Position numbers and translations under genes: made by a program
Shown here: in pieces, positions 1 through 8,681 of the stretch
Layout of the letters: each line of letters starts with the position of its first letter
How positions within the stretch are numbered: the stretch's first letter is position 1
Source of the DNA: Paenarthrobacter nitroguajacolicus JCM 14115
GTDB taxonomy: Bacteria; Actinomycetota; Actinomycetes; Actinomycetales; Micrococcaceae
Direction: 5' to 3'
Length of the DNA: 24,947 bases
NCBI GenBank assembly: GCA_001313365.1
Contig: BBFS01000071.1
Span: forward strand, 1 to 24,947
Notes under the pieces: generated by a model
Seen by the model: the letters and a program-made list of their open reading frames with translations, nothing else
What the model was told of the DNA's origin: nothing
Databases searched by the model: none

Positions 1-42
1 CGCGTTTTGAGCCCTCAAAACGCGCACAAATGCGACTTACTT
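1..42. repeat. Palindromic intergenic element, copy 1 (cut by window start)
   Basis: Positions 1-11 (CGCGTTTTGAG) and 14-24 (CTCAAAACGCG) form a perfect 11-bp inverted repeat around CC. It is followed at 31-42 by TGCGACTTACTT, whose reverse complement is AAGTAAGTCGCA. The same layout (AAGTAGGTCGCA, a short spacer, then the GCGCGTTTTG palindrome) recurs at 16171-16214. Read on the minus strand it starts at the last codon of the response regulator, so the TAA stop (37-39) lies inside it. It probably acts as a transcript-end hairpin, though there is no U-tract after the stem. The window edge may cut off further flanking sequence. Confidence 0.75.
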
Positions 43-714
43 GGGGTCAGGCGGGGGACGCCGTAGCGGTGTTCGGGGGCGGCCTGTGCTTCCGTAGCGC
101 AGTTGGATTTCGACGGCGCCATCGTCCGCTAGCGAGGACAGGTACCTTTGCGCTGTGGCCCGGGAAACGCCTACCCGCTCAGCAACCTCGGCGGCCGAAT
201 ATTGCTCTCCGGGAAGCAACGACTCCAGAACCGCCGCCTCCGTCGCGGACCGCGGCTTGGCTGACGGTGTTACATCGCCCGGAATCAGGGACCGCTTGGC
301 TCGCTCAATGGTGGTCTGGTCAACGGCTGTCTGCTGCCCCCCCAGAATCCGGCGATACCGGGCGTAGGACCGGAGCTGTTGGGAAAGGGACTCGGCCGTG
401 AACGGCTTCAGCATGTATCCCAAGGCGCCGCGCCGCAGTGCAACCTTGATGGATTGCGCGTCGGAGGCAGCAGTAAGCATGATGGAGTCAACGTCCAGCT
501 GACCCAGCAGGTCCAAGCCTGAGCCGTCCGGCAAATACACGTCCAGCAGCACCAGATCGGGACGCAGGCTGTGGATCGCCTGCAGCGCTTGGGAAACCGA
601 CCCCCCCGCCGGCGCCAAGGCCATGAAGCCGGCCACGGAATCCACATAGGCTGCATGGAGTCTTGCCACGTGGAAGTCGTCATCCACGATCAATACCCGC
701 AAATCCTCAGCCAT
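37..714 (-). CDS. Response regulator, CitB/DcuR-like (citrate/dicarboxylate two-component system)
   Basis: This is a cytoplasmic two-component response regulator of 225 residues, and one of the few long genes here that reads through in one frame. The receiver domain covers about residues 1-120: the acidic pocket is VLIVDDD at the N-terminus, the phospho-acceptor Asp lies in DLVLLDVYLPDGSG, and the conserved Lys is in MLKPF. The C-terminal third has a helix-turn-helix (about 170-205, AAEVAERVGVSRATAQRYL) of the type seen in CitB/DpiA/DcuR regulators, followed by a basic tail. Its ATG overlaps the end of the sensor kinase gene by 8 bases (ATGGCTGA), so the two are translationally coupled. The divergent citrate symporter is the likely target. 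The exact inducer (citrate or another di/tricarboxylate) cannot be read from the sequence. Confidence 0.9.
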   Translation of the reverse strand: MAEDLRVLIVDDDFHVARLHAAYVDSVAGFMALAPAGGSVSQALQAIHSLRPDLVLLDVYLPDGSGLDLLGQLDVDSIMLTAASDAQSIKVALRRGALGYMLKPFTAESLSQQLRSYARYRRILGGQQTAVDQTTIERAKRSLIPGDVTPSAKPRSATEAAVLESLLPGEQYSAAEVAERVGVSRATAQRYLSSLADDGAVEIQLRYGSTGRPRTPLRRPPPDPK

Positions 715-2452
715 TGCTGTCCTCCCTCAACGTTAAATCCGCCCCTGCGCCCGCGTGCTCCGCGGAATCCATGACGCCAGGGATGGAGGCCATGAACACT
801 GCCCCCCCGGGTCCGCCGTGGCTGCCGGGCTCCAGAACGCGGACATCACCTCCGCGCCGCCGCGCAAGCTGCCGCACCAGCGCCAGCCCCAAACCTTGTC
901 CAGCCCCCCGAGCGTACCGGTCGTTCCGACGTCGTAAATCCCTCGGCGAAAACCTCATCCGGTTCCAGGCTCCCCAAGCCGTCGCCCGAATCGCCCACCA
1001 CGATGTGCAGGTTCCACCGGTTTGGGTGACATCATCCAGCAGTTCAACTTCCACCCAACGTTCCGTTGAAGAACCGCCGACGGCGGCACTCACCGCATTG
1101 TCGATCAGGTTGCCGAGCACGGTGGTCACGTCCTGGGGGGGATCGGCCACGTGTCCACGGACCAGCGTTTCGGGTCCGATGCGGAGGGATACCCCCCCGC
1201 GCTCGGATGCTTCCACCCCCCCTTGGCGCCAATGAACGCCTGAAGGTACGTATCCTGGAGCAGTTCGGCCTGCTCCACCGGGAACTTCAATGGCCCTGTG
1301 GCGAGATGCGGGCGAGGTACTCTTTGGCGGCATCGTGCTGGCCGATGCTCATGAAACCGGCGATGGTATGCAGTTGGTTGGCGAATTCGTGGCGCTGGGC
1401 GCGGAGGGCCGTGGACATGGTCCCCCCCACGGCGTCGAGCTGGCGGGTGAGTTGCTGCAATTCCGTACGGTCGCGCAACATGACAACCCAGCCAGGTCCT
1501 CCTGCCGGTGCCACGCTTTGCGCGCGCTGGCGACCAGGACGCGTCCGCCGGCAACAATTTCCACGGCTTCGGCGTCCCGGGCTGCGGGCTGGGTGAGCTG
1601 CTTGAGTTGCTCGGGAACGGCGGCGGACGCCCAGTCCTGACCTGTGGCGTCGGGCATGTCCAAGAGTCGTGCAGCGGCGGCGTTAAACACCGAGATGCGG
1701 CCGTCTGCGGCGATGCCGATCACGCCATCATCCACACCTTGGAGCACGGCAACCTGGTCGTGGACCAGGGTGCTGATTTCTTCCGGTTCCAGGCCGAGCG
1801 TGAGCCGCTGCAGCCTGCGCCTGAGCAGGAAGGACGCCAGGACGCCGGCAAGAAGTGCACCGCCGGCGGTGAGTGCAATGGGCACGATGTCGCGGGCCAG
1901 GCTGTTGCTGAACGACTCCACGGAATAGCCAACGCTGACTTCGCCCACGATCGAGTCAGAACTCTCCGGCGCGAACACCGGGACCTTCGCCCCTGCCGAT
2001 GGTCCTAACGTTCCCGTGTTGCGTGTGGTGATTTCCTGCCCGCCCAGTGCAACTGATGGATCCGTGCTGACGCGTTCGCCCAATCGTGCCGTGTCCGGGT
2101 GGGCCAGCCTCAGCCCCGTTTCATCGGTGATCACCACGAACAGGGCCCCCCCGGTCCGGATCCGAACCGCTTCGGCCGCGGCCTGCAGCGTGCCGCCGGC
2201 GAGGACATCCGGGGGGGGAGGCGTTCCTTCATCTTTGCTGATGGCTTGGACGCCGGACCTTATATCCGGATCCGCGGCGACCGTCCTTGCAAGGGTGAGT
2301 GCTTGGTTTTCGGCTTCGGTACCGATCCGTTCGTACACCAGCCAGGCATGGACCGTGCCGCTGAGCAGGACCACCAGCAGGACAACCCCCCCCAACTGCA
2401 GGAGAAGGGTTTGGGTGGAGAAACGCATGCTGACCCGGCTGTTGCGCGGCAC
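707..2452 (-). CDS. Sensor histidine kinase, CitA/DcuS-like (frame broken several times)
   Basis: Membrane sensor kinase partnered with the downstream response regulator. The N-terminal piece (about 1500-2452) has a first membrane helix (TLLLQLGGVVLLVVLLSG), an extracytoplasmic PAS-like sensor domain (FVVITDETGLRLAHP...), a second helix (about 1850-1910) and a cytoplasmic PAS domain (GVDDGVIGIAADGRISVFN). The phospho-acceptor region RHEFANQLHTIAGF follows at about 1370. The ATPase domain shows the N box VLGNLIDNAVSA (about 1100), a G1 box VGDSGDGLG (about 980) and GQGLGLALVRQLA (about 880-900). The reading frame changes near 1500, 1300, 1215, 1010 and 945, always at G/C runs, which I attribute to sequence error. 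I chose the GTG at 2452 because GGAGCAAAG gives a well-spaced ribosome site; the ATG at 2428 is the alternative. The ligand is probably citrate, by context. Confidence 0.85.
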
Positions 2453-2625
2453 CTTTGCTCCTTTCCTCCTGATCCATTGAATCACTGAGCACAATGCGCA
2501 AAACGTTCGCAACGAGCAGTATTCCCAACAATTCCCGGAAACCCCTGCCCGTGACGGCCGCCACCATATCGTCTGTAGTGCGCATCACACCGACGTGGCG
2601 CCATTCACAGTAGTAAGGAGCCGGC
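2453..2625. promoter_or_regulatory. Divergent promoter region between sensor kinase and citrate symporter
   Basis: This 173-base gap separates two divergent genes and must hold both promoters. A clear ribosome site AAGGAG (2615-2620) lies 5 bases before the GTG at 2626. I could not settle on convincing -10/-35 boxes or a certain operator. The stretch 2493-2512 (around GCGCAAAACGTTCGCAA) has a partly symmetric TGCG...CGCA look and would be a place for the response regulator to bind, but this is a guess. Confidence 0.4.
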
Positions 2626-4135
2626 CGTGCTGGTTTTGCTTGGATTCGCAATGATTGCGGTATTCATGGTCCTGATCATGACCAAAAAATTGACGCCAGT
2701 ACTGGCGCTGATCATCGTCCCCCCACAGTCTTCGGCCTTTTCGCCGGAGCGGGCCTCGGCATCGGCGACATGGTGATGGACTCCATGAAGTCCATGACGT
2801 CCACGGCCGCGCTCCTCATGTTCGCCATCATCTACTTCGGCCTGATGATCGACGTCGGACTGTTCGACCCCCCTGGTGAAGTTCATCCTGCGCAAGCTGG
2901 GCAACGACCCCCGCGAAGGTTGTCCTCGGCACCGCCATCCTGGCGGCGGCTGTCTCCCTGGATGGCGACGGATCCACAACCTTCATCCTCACCACGGCTG
3001 CCATGCTCCCGGTCTACCTGCGCCTCAAGATGAGCCCAGTGGTCCTCACCTGTGTGGCGGGCCTCGCCAACGGCACCATGAACATCCTGCCCTGGGGGGG
3101 CGGCCCCACGCGCGTGCAGCCACCGCGCTTAAGCTTGATGTGAACGACGTCTTCGTGCCCATGGTCCCTTCACTGATCGTCGGCCTCATTGTGGTCATGG
3201 TCTTCGCGTGGCTGCTCGGCCTCCAGGAACGCAACCGCCTCCGTACCACTGCCCCCGAGATCTGGGGGGCGACGTCGCCGATCCTTCGGAAGCGTTCGAC
3301 GGCGGCACGGGCCGCGGCGGTTCGGTTGCCGCGGGTTCGGGTTCAGGATTTGGCGCTGGTCGTTTCGGCTTTGGCCGCACCGGCGCAACCGCAGGCAAGC
3401 CTGGCAGCGGCGGAGGTTCCGGCGTCGCGGTTCTTGAGACCCGGCCACGCTGGTGGACGATCACGACACCGCCATGGCAGACACTGCCCTTGACCCCCAA
3501 CCGCTCAACGCTGCGTCCCAAGCTGTTCTGGTTCAACCTGGGCCTGACCGTTGCCGTCATGGTGGTCCTGGTGGCCAACATCGTTCCGCTGCCGTTCGTC
3601 TTCATGGTCGGCTCCGCGATCGCCCTGCTGGTCAACTTCCCCCAAGGTCAAGGACCAAGGCGCACAGCTGATCGCCCACGCGCCGTCCATCGTCGCCGTC
3701 GTCAGCATGGTCATGGCCGCCGCCGTCCTCACCGGTGTCCTCAACGGCACGGGCATGGTCAAAGCAATGTCCGAGTGGCTGGTCCAGATCATTCCCGCCG
3801 AGATGGGCCCGTTCATGGCGGTCATCACCGGCCTCCTCAGCATTCCGATGACGTTCTTCATGAGCAACGACGCCTTCTACTTCGGAGTCCTGCCGGTCCT
3901 TTCCGAAACCGCCGCGCACTACGGCGTAGATGCAGTGGACATGGCCCGCGCCTCCATCACCGGGCAGCCCTTCCACCTGCAAAGCCCCCCCCTTGTTCCG
4001 GCGATCCTCCTGCTGGTCTCCCTCGCCAAAGTAGACCTGGGCGACCACCACAAGAAGGTCCTCTGGCGCACGGCAGTCATCTCGGTGGTCATGCTGGCAG
4101 TCGGCGTCCTGACCGGAGCCATCGGCATCGGCTAG
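2626..4135 (+). CDS. citM: CitMHS-family citrate-divalent metal:H+ symporter (frame broken several times)
   Basis: Integral membrane transporter that takes up citrate as a metal complex together with protons. Pieces in three frames join into a CitMHS protein: VLVLLGFAMIAVFMVLIMTK at the start, FGLMIDVGLFDP, the family hallmark VSLDGDGSTTFILT, AGLANGTMNILPWGG, then after a cytoplasmic loop LFWFNLGLTVAVMVVLVAN, MTFFMSNDAFYFGVLPV and the final helix ending GVLTGAIGIG. The frame changes at about 2720, 2870, 2910, 3093, 3265, 3500 and 3645, at C or G runs, consistent with sequencing error. The start is the GTG at 2626, with AAGGAG 5 bases upstream. The central loop (about 3300-3430) is unusually rich in Gly and Ser. 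The divergent two-component genes suggest citrate-induced expression. The family is certain; which metal-citrate complex it prefers is not visible. Confidence 0.88.
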
Positions 4136-4170
4136 CTAAATGGCGCGGCCTAAAGCGGCCGCCCTCCGGC

Positions 4171-4319
4171 CGCAACTGAACCAGACATCCTCCGCGCCGC
4201 GGCGCGAAACGAACCAGACATCCTCCGCTTGCTCGCTCCTTCGTCGCTTAGACGCAAGCTTCCGGATGCCTGGTTCGTTTCGCGTTCAGGGCCAACCGGA
4301 TGCCGGGTTCAGTTTTGCG
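4171..4319. repeat. Nested REP-like inverted repeat cluster
   Basis: Two direct copies of GAACCAGACATCCTCCGC lie at 4178-4195 and 4211-4228. Each has an inverted partner downstream: the inner arms 4203-4223 and 4264-4284 match at 20 of 21 positions, and the outer arms 4171-4190 and 4298-4319 match with a 2-base indel and a few mismatches. The inner loop contains TCGCTTAGACGC (4244-4255), whose exact reverse complement lies at 4480-4491. The whole could fold as one cruciform or as an RNA with nested stems. This resembles bacterial REP/BIME elements in kind; I cannot name a described family. Confidence 0.8.
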
Positions 4320-4467
4320 CTAAGAGCCCGCCCAGCCCACGTCCCTAACCCAACGAGATAGCAAAGCGCGAATGGTCCCCCCTCGGCTGTCTTTTTGGTT
4401 GTCGGGTCCCGGAGTGGCGTGGCCACAGACCGCAAGGTGAGCTGGCCATAAGGCGGCGGCCGGAGAC

Positions 4468-4505
4468 ATCCTGCCGGTCGCGTCTAAGCGAGGCACGAGC
4501 GAGCG
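4468..4505. repeat. Diverged inverted relative of the 4171-4319 repeat
   Basis: GCGTCTAAGCGA (4480-4491) is the exact reverse complement of 4244-4255. The flanking GAGCGAGC (about 4498-4505) matches the complement of GCTCGCTC (4231-4238) at the same relative position, and CATCCTGCCGG just before it resembles the CATCC end of the repeat. It looks like a decayed second element in inverse orientation about 230 bases away. Confidence 0.6.
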
Positions 4506-4636
4506 ACCAAAGGATCGTCTGCGGCAAGCCGCCGTAAGGCGACTAGCCGCCCTGCGCGTCAGCGCATCAGTTCGAAGGCGACCCACAGCCAAGTAGACTG
4601 GTCCGGAAAACCATTTGAACTTTGCAGGGGAGATCC

Positions 4637-4936
4637 ATGGCTGCGATCAACCGTGACGACGTCGCGCATCTTGCGCGTCTGGCTCACATTGAAATGAGTG
4701 CCGAAGAACTGGACAGGATGGCTGTTGAGCTTGCTGTCATTGTGGATTCGGTGAAGAGCGTGAGCGAAGCTGCGGGGGGGGAGGACGTCCCGGCGACGTC
4801 GCACCCGATTCCGTTGACCAACGTGTTCCGCGAGGACGTTGTGGGCCACACGTTCACGGCTGAGCAGGCGTTGTCCGGCGCGCCGGATGCTTACGAGAAC
4901 CGTTTCAAGGTCCCGGCAATCCTGGATGAGGACTAA
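4637..4936 (+). CDS. gatC: Asp-tRNA(Asn)/Glu-tRNA(Gln) amidotransferase subunit C
   Basis: This small subunit of about 99 residues stabilises GatA and helps assemble the GatCAB complex, which amidates mischarged Glu-tRNA(Gln) and Asp-tRNA(Asn) in the cytoplasm. It begins [20 protein letters not shown], the typical GatC N-terminus, and ends with the conserved region [16 protein letters not shown] and the tail [13 protein letters not shown]. The ATG at 4637 is preceded by AGGGGAG at good spacing; an in-frame TTG 15 bases earlier is less likely. The gene reads in one frame, but a run of eight G at about 4774-4781 gives an extra Gly before EDVPATS and may be a 3-base expansion error. It is the first gene of gatCAB; gatA starts 5 bases after its stop. 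Confidence 0.95.
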   Translation: MAAINRDDVAHLARLAHIEMSAEELDRMAVELAVIVDSVKSVSEAAGGEDVPATSHPIPLTNVFREDVVGHTFTAEQALSGAPDAYENRFKVPAILDED

Positions 4937-4941
4937 TCACT

Positions 4942-6500
4942 ATGACTGAGCTGAAGAACGAACTCATCCACCACTCCGCTGCCGATCTCGCTGCGAAGCT
5001 GGCCGCCCGCGAGGTGACCGCCGTCGAGGTGACGCAGGCGCATCTTGACCGCATTGCCGACGTCGATGGTCAGGTTAACGCCTTCCTGCACGTCAATACT
5101 GAAGAGGCTTTGGCCGTTGCCGCCGAGGTTGACGCTGCCCGCGCCGCCGGTGGTTCCGCTGCCGGGGGGGAGCTGCATGCCCTCGCTGGTGTGCCGATCG
5201 CAGTGAAGGACCTCATTGTCACGATCGGCCAGCCCACCACGGCTGGTTCGAAGATCCTTGAGGGCTGGCACAGCCCGTACGACGCTACCGTGGTGAAGAA
5301 GCTGCGCGCGGCTAAGATGCCCATCCTGGGTAAGACCAACCTGGACGAATTCGCCATGGGTTCCTCCACGGAGCACTCGGCGTACGGCCCCACCCGCAAC
5401 CCGTGGGATCTGGACCGGATTCCCGGCGGTTCGGGCGGCGGTTCTGCTGCCGCCGTCGCCGCTTTCGAAGCGCCGCTGGCGCTCGGTACCGATACCGGTG
5501 GCTCGATCCGCCAGCCGGGTGCCGTCACCGGAACCGTTGGCGTGAAGCCGACGTACGGTGCTGTTTCCCGTTACGGTGCCATTGCCATGCGTCGTCGTTG
5601 GACCAGATCGGCCCGGTTTCCCGTACGGTCTTGGACTCGGCGCTGCTGCAGGAAGTCATTGGCGGCCACGACCCCTTTGACTCCACGTCGCTGACCGATC
5701 CGTTCAACGATCTTGTTGCTGCCGCGCGCGTGGCAACGTTGCCGGGATGAAGATCGGCATCGTCAAGGAACTTCACGGCGAGGGCTACCAGGCCGGCGTC
5801 GAGAACCGTTTCAACGAGTCCCTTCAGCTGCTGAAGGATGCCGGCGCTGAAATCGTCGAGGTTTCCTGCCCCAACCTGAAGTACGCCCTGGGCGCTTACT
5901 ACCTGATCATGCCGTCTGAGGTGTCCAGCAACCTGGCCAAGTTCGACGGCGTCCGCTTCGGCATGCGCGTGCTGCCCAAGGATGGTCCCATGACCATCGA
6001 GCGCGTCATGGGTGCTACCCGTGCTGCCGGCTTCGGCGACGAAGTGAAGCGACGCATCATCCTGGGAACCTACGCGTTGAGCGCCGGCTACTACGACGCT
6101 TACTACGGCTCAGCACAGAAGGTCCGGACGCTGATCCAGCGCGACTTCGACGCCGCCTTCGCGAAGCCGATGTCCTGATCTCCCCGACGGCGCCCACTAC
6201 GGCGTTCAAGCTGGGGGGGAGAAGCTGGACGATCCGCTGGCGATGTACCTGAACGACGTCGCCACCATCCCGGCCAACCTTGCTGGTATCCCGGGCCTGT
6301 CCCTGCCTGGCGGCCTGGCTGACGAAGACGGCCTGCCCGTCGGCATCCAGCTGCTGGCTCCCGCCCGCCAGGATGCCCGCCTTTACCGTGTGGGTGCTGT
6401 CCTCGAATCCATCCTTGAAGAGAAGTGGGGGGGCGGCCCGATGCTTGCGCAGGCGCCCGTTCTTGGTTCTGCCACAACCACCGCCGGAGGTTCCAACTAA
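4942..6500 (+). CDS. gatA: Glutamyl-tRNA(Gln)/aspartyl-tRNA(Asn) amidotransferase subunit A (frame broken)
   Basis: Amidase subunit that releases ammonia from glutamine for the GatB transamidation step. The amidase-signature triad is visible: Lys in [12 protein letters not shown] (about 5195-5220), the Gly/Ser-rich loop [15 protein letters not shown] (about 5423-5470) and the nucleophile Ser in [16 protein letters not shown] (about 5490-5530). The C-terminal third includes [16 protein letters not shown] and the end [10 protein letters not shown]. Reading-frame breaks near 5592, 5736, 6170, 6215 and 6430 are each explained by one lost G in a GGC context or an over-long G run. For example, the expected A-M-A-S-S-L-D-Q needs one extra G at about 5590. 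The spliced length (about 515 residues) fits the family. The stop TAA overlaps the gatB ATG (TAATG). Confidence 0.93.
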
Positions 6501-8007
6501 TGTCCGTCGATGCAACCCTGAGCTTCGAAGAGGCTATGGAGAAGTACGATCCTGTCCTGGGGGTTCGAGGTCCACGTGGAGCTCAACACCAAGACCAAGA
6601 TGTTCTCCTCCGCACCGAACGTCTTTGGCGACGAGCCGAACACCAACGTCAATGAGGTTGACCTGGGCATGCCCGGCGTCCTGCCCGTGGTGAACAAGAC
6701 GGCCGTGGAGTCCTCCATCAAGATCGGCCTTGCCTTAACTGCAAGATCGCCGAGTCCTGCCGCTTCGCCCGGAAGAACTACTTCTACCCGGACACCCCCC
6801 AAGAACTTCCAGACCTCGCAGTACGACGAACCGATTGCCTACGACGGTTACCTCGACATCGAGCTTGAGGACGGCACGGTCTTCCGCGTGGAGATCGAGC
6901 GCGCCCACATGGAAGAGGACGCCGGCAAGCTGACCCACATGGGTGGTGCTGCGGGCCGTATCCAGGGTGCCGACTACTCACTGGTGGACTACAACCGTTC
7001 CGGTGTACCGCTGGTTGAAATCGTCACCAAGCCGATCGAGGGCGCCGGTAGCCGTGCGCCTGAGCTGGCCAAGGCGTACGTCGCCGCAGTCCGTGAGATC
7101 GTGAAGAACCTTGGTGTTTCCGACGCAAGATGGAACGCGGCAACGTCCGTTGCGACGCCAACGTTTCCCTGCGCCCGCACGGCCGGGAACGGTTCGGCAT
7201 CCGTTCGGAGACCAAGAACGTGAACTCGCTGCGCGCCGTCGAGCACGCCGTCCGTTACGAGATCCAGCGCCACGCTGCCGTCCTCGATTCCGGCGAGCCG
7301 GTCATCCAGGAGACGCGACACTGGCACGAGGACACTCGTTCGACGACGTCGGGCCGGCCCAAGTCCGACGCTGACGATTACCGCTACTTCCCGGAGCCGG
7401 ACCTGGTTCCCGTCGTCGCCTCCCGTGAGTGGGTGGAGGAACTCCGCGCCACCCTTCCCGAGCCGCCAGCCGAGCGCCGCAAGCGCCTCAAGGAAGCTTG
7501 GGGCTACTCGGATCTGGAGTTCCGCGACGTTGTGAACGCCGGCGTCATGGACTCCATCGAGGAAACCATCGCGGCAGGTGCCTCCGCGGATGTTGCCCGC
7601 AAGTGGTGGATGGGTGAGATCGTAGGCCGCGCCAAGGTTGCCGACGTCGATCCTTCCGAGCTTGGTGTCACACCCCAGGTCATCGTCGAGCTGAACAAGC
7701 TGGTTGAAGACGGCAAGATCAACAACAAGATGGCCACCCAGGTCCTGGACGGCGTGCTCGCCGGCGAAGGCACCCCGGCGGAGATTGTCGAGAAGCGCGG
7801 CCTCGCGGTTGTGTCCGACGACGGTCCGCTCCTGGAAGCCATCGACGCAGCGCTGGCAGCCCAGCCTGACGTGGCGGAGAAGATCCGTGGTGGCAAGGTC
7901 CAGGCCATTGGCGCGATTGTTGGCGGCGTCATGAAGGCCACCCGTGGCCAGGCCGACGCCGGACGTGTCCGCGAACTCATCCTGGAGAAGCTCGGCGTCG
8001 AGGCTAA
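6500..8007 (+). CDS. gatB: Aspartyl/glutamyl-tRNA amidotransferase subunit B (frame broken)
   Basis: GatB recognises the mischarged tRNA, phosphorylates its acyl group with ATP and amidates it with ammonia channelled from GatA. The start [20 protein letters not shown] is followed by the family motifs [55 protein letters not shown], and later [14 protein letters not shown] and [16 protein letters not shown] YqeY-like tail domain ends ...[13 protein letters not shown]. Frame breaks occur near 6560, 6735, 6797 and 7128. At the end the observed frame runs on through the terminator to 8176. Restoring one G at about 8002 gives L-G-V-E-G and the TAA at 8005-8007, just before the terminator, and I use that as the true stop. 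The spliced length (about 500 residues) fits the family. Confidence 0.92.
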
Positions 8008-8029
8008 GTCCCGCAGTTTGATGCCAGGT

Positions 8030-8087
8030 AGCTCGCAGTTGTGGTTGTTTGAAAGCTCAGAACAGCCACAACTGCGAGCTGCTTTTG
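8030..8087 (+). terminator. Rho-independent-like terminator of gatCAB
   Basis: The arms 8030-8049 and 8061-8080 pair over 20 bp with a single G-T wobble (core AGCTCGCAGTTGTGG / CCACAACTGCGAGCT), leaving an 11-base loop. A short T run (TTTT) follows at 8083-8086. It sits about 20 bases after the inferred gatB stop. The stem is strong enough to work in both directions. Confidence 0.85.
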
Positions 8088-8112
8088 TGTGGAGAGGGCG
8101 CACAATGGATGC

Positions 8113-8681
8113 ATGGCCACTCTCAAACCGGGCCTTCGCAAGGGCCTTCTTGCCGGCGGCATCGCTGTCGCCCTGACCGGCGGCGGGGGGGCCGCCGCTG
8201 TGTGGGCGGGCACCCAACCCAGCCCTTCGCCGTCGAGCTCTTCCACTTCTCCCGCTCTTCCCCCCCATCAGGGAAGGCCAAGGCCACAGAAGGCCGTGGG
8301 CAGGCCATCCACGGCGAACACGTGGTGAAGCAGCAGGACGGGAGCTACCGCACCGTCGTGACGCAAGCCGGAACCATCGAATCGGTTAGCGACACCGAAA
8401 TGACCGTGAAGAGCGAAGACAGCTTCACGCAACGCTATTTGATCACCGCGGATACACGGATCACCCGGGTTCCCACCGACCTTTCCGAGCTCAGGAACGG
8501 CAGGGGGGGCAGGCCATCGCTGCCTGCTGCCACCGTTGCCGACCTCAAGGCCGGCGACAAAGTAAGAGTCAGCGGCGCCAAGGACGGCGACGCCGTGACA
8601 GCGACAAAGATCGTGTCAGGAGAACTGCCGGCGGGCGTCAAGGGTCACGGACCAAAGCGCGGCCACGGCCCCAAGTTTTAG
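8113..8681 (+). CDS. Small secreted or membrane-anchored protein, DUF5666-like (one frame break)
   Basis: The N-terminus [20 protein letters not shown] followed by [13 protein letters not shown] looks like a signal peptide or membrane anchor (basic n-region, Ala/Gly-rich helix). A Ser/Pro/Thr-rich linker ([15 protein letters not shown]) comes next. After a frame change near 8262 (C run) the second part reads [73 protein letters not shown] and a Lys/Gly/His-rich tail ending GHGPKF. The patterns [15 protein letters not shown] and [11 protein letters not shown] are typical of DUF5666-like small beta domains of unknown function. Start choice is uncertain: GTG 8089 in the same frame, or ATG 8105 in another frame, are possible, but 8113 gives a proper signal peptide. 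Its stop overlaps the stop of the convergent FGE gene. Confidence 0.7.

Larger units (their letters stand above)
4136..4636. other. Long gene-free interval with repeats, then gatC promoter region
   Basis: I see no credible gene in these 501 bases between the citrate symporter and gatC. The left part holds the nested inverted repeats listed separately (4171-4319). The part from 4440 to 4560 contains a diverged inverted relative of the same repeat core. A weak promoter candidate for gatCAB is TTCGAA (4571-4576), a 17-base spacer, and TAGACT (4594-4599). The ribosome site AGGGGAG just before 4637 is clear. Confidence 0.6.

Noticed and set aside
3208..4179. A single 323-codon frame as an independent gene inside the citrate symporter
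   Set aside because: Only its first part, about 3268-3440, matches the transporter loop frame; the rest is an Arg/His/Pro-rich shadow of the transporter helices read in other frames.
4178..4228. CRISPR-like direct repeats
   Set aside because: Only two direct copies with a 15-base interval, each with inverted partners nearby. There is no array, leader or cas gene.
4441..4560. A tRNA or other known structured RNA
   Set aside because: There are local stems but no cloverleaf, no T-loop GTTCRA sequence in the right place, and the similarity is to the neighbouring repeat instead.
8008..8176. C-terminal extension of GatB reading through the terminator
   Set aside because: The extension crosses a strong hairpin terminator and overlaps the signal peptide of the next gene. 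One restored G at about 8002 gives the usual GatB end.
8105..8176. ATG at 8105 as the start of a small peptide with good ribosome spacing
   Set aside because: The frame is only about 23 codons and has no recognisable content; the overlapping frame from 8113 encodes a signal peptide.
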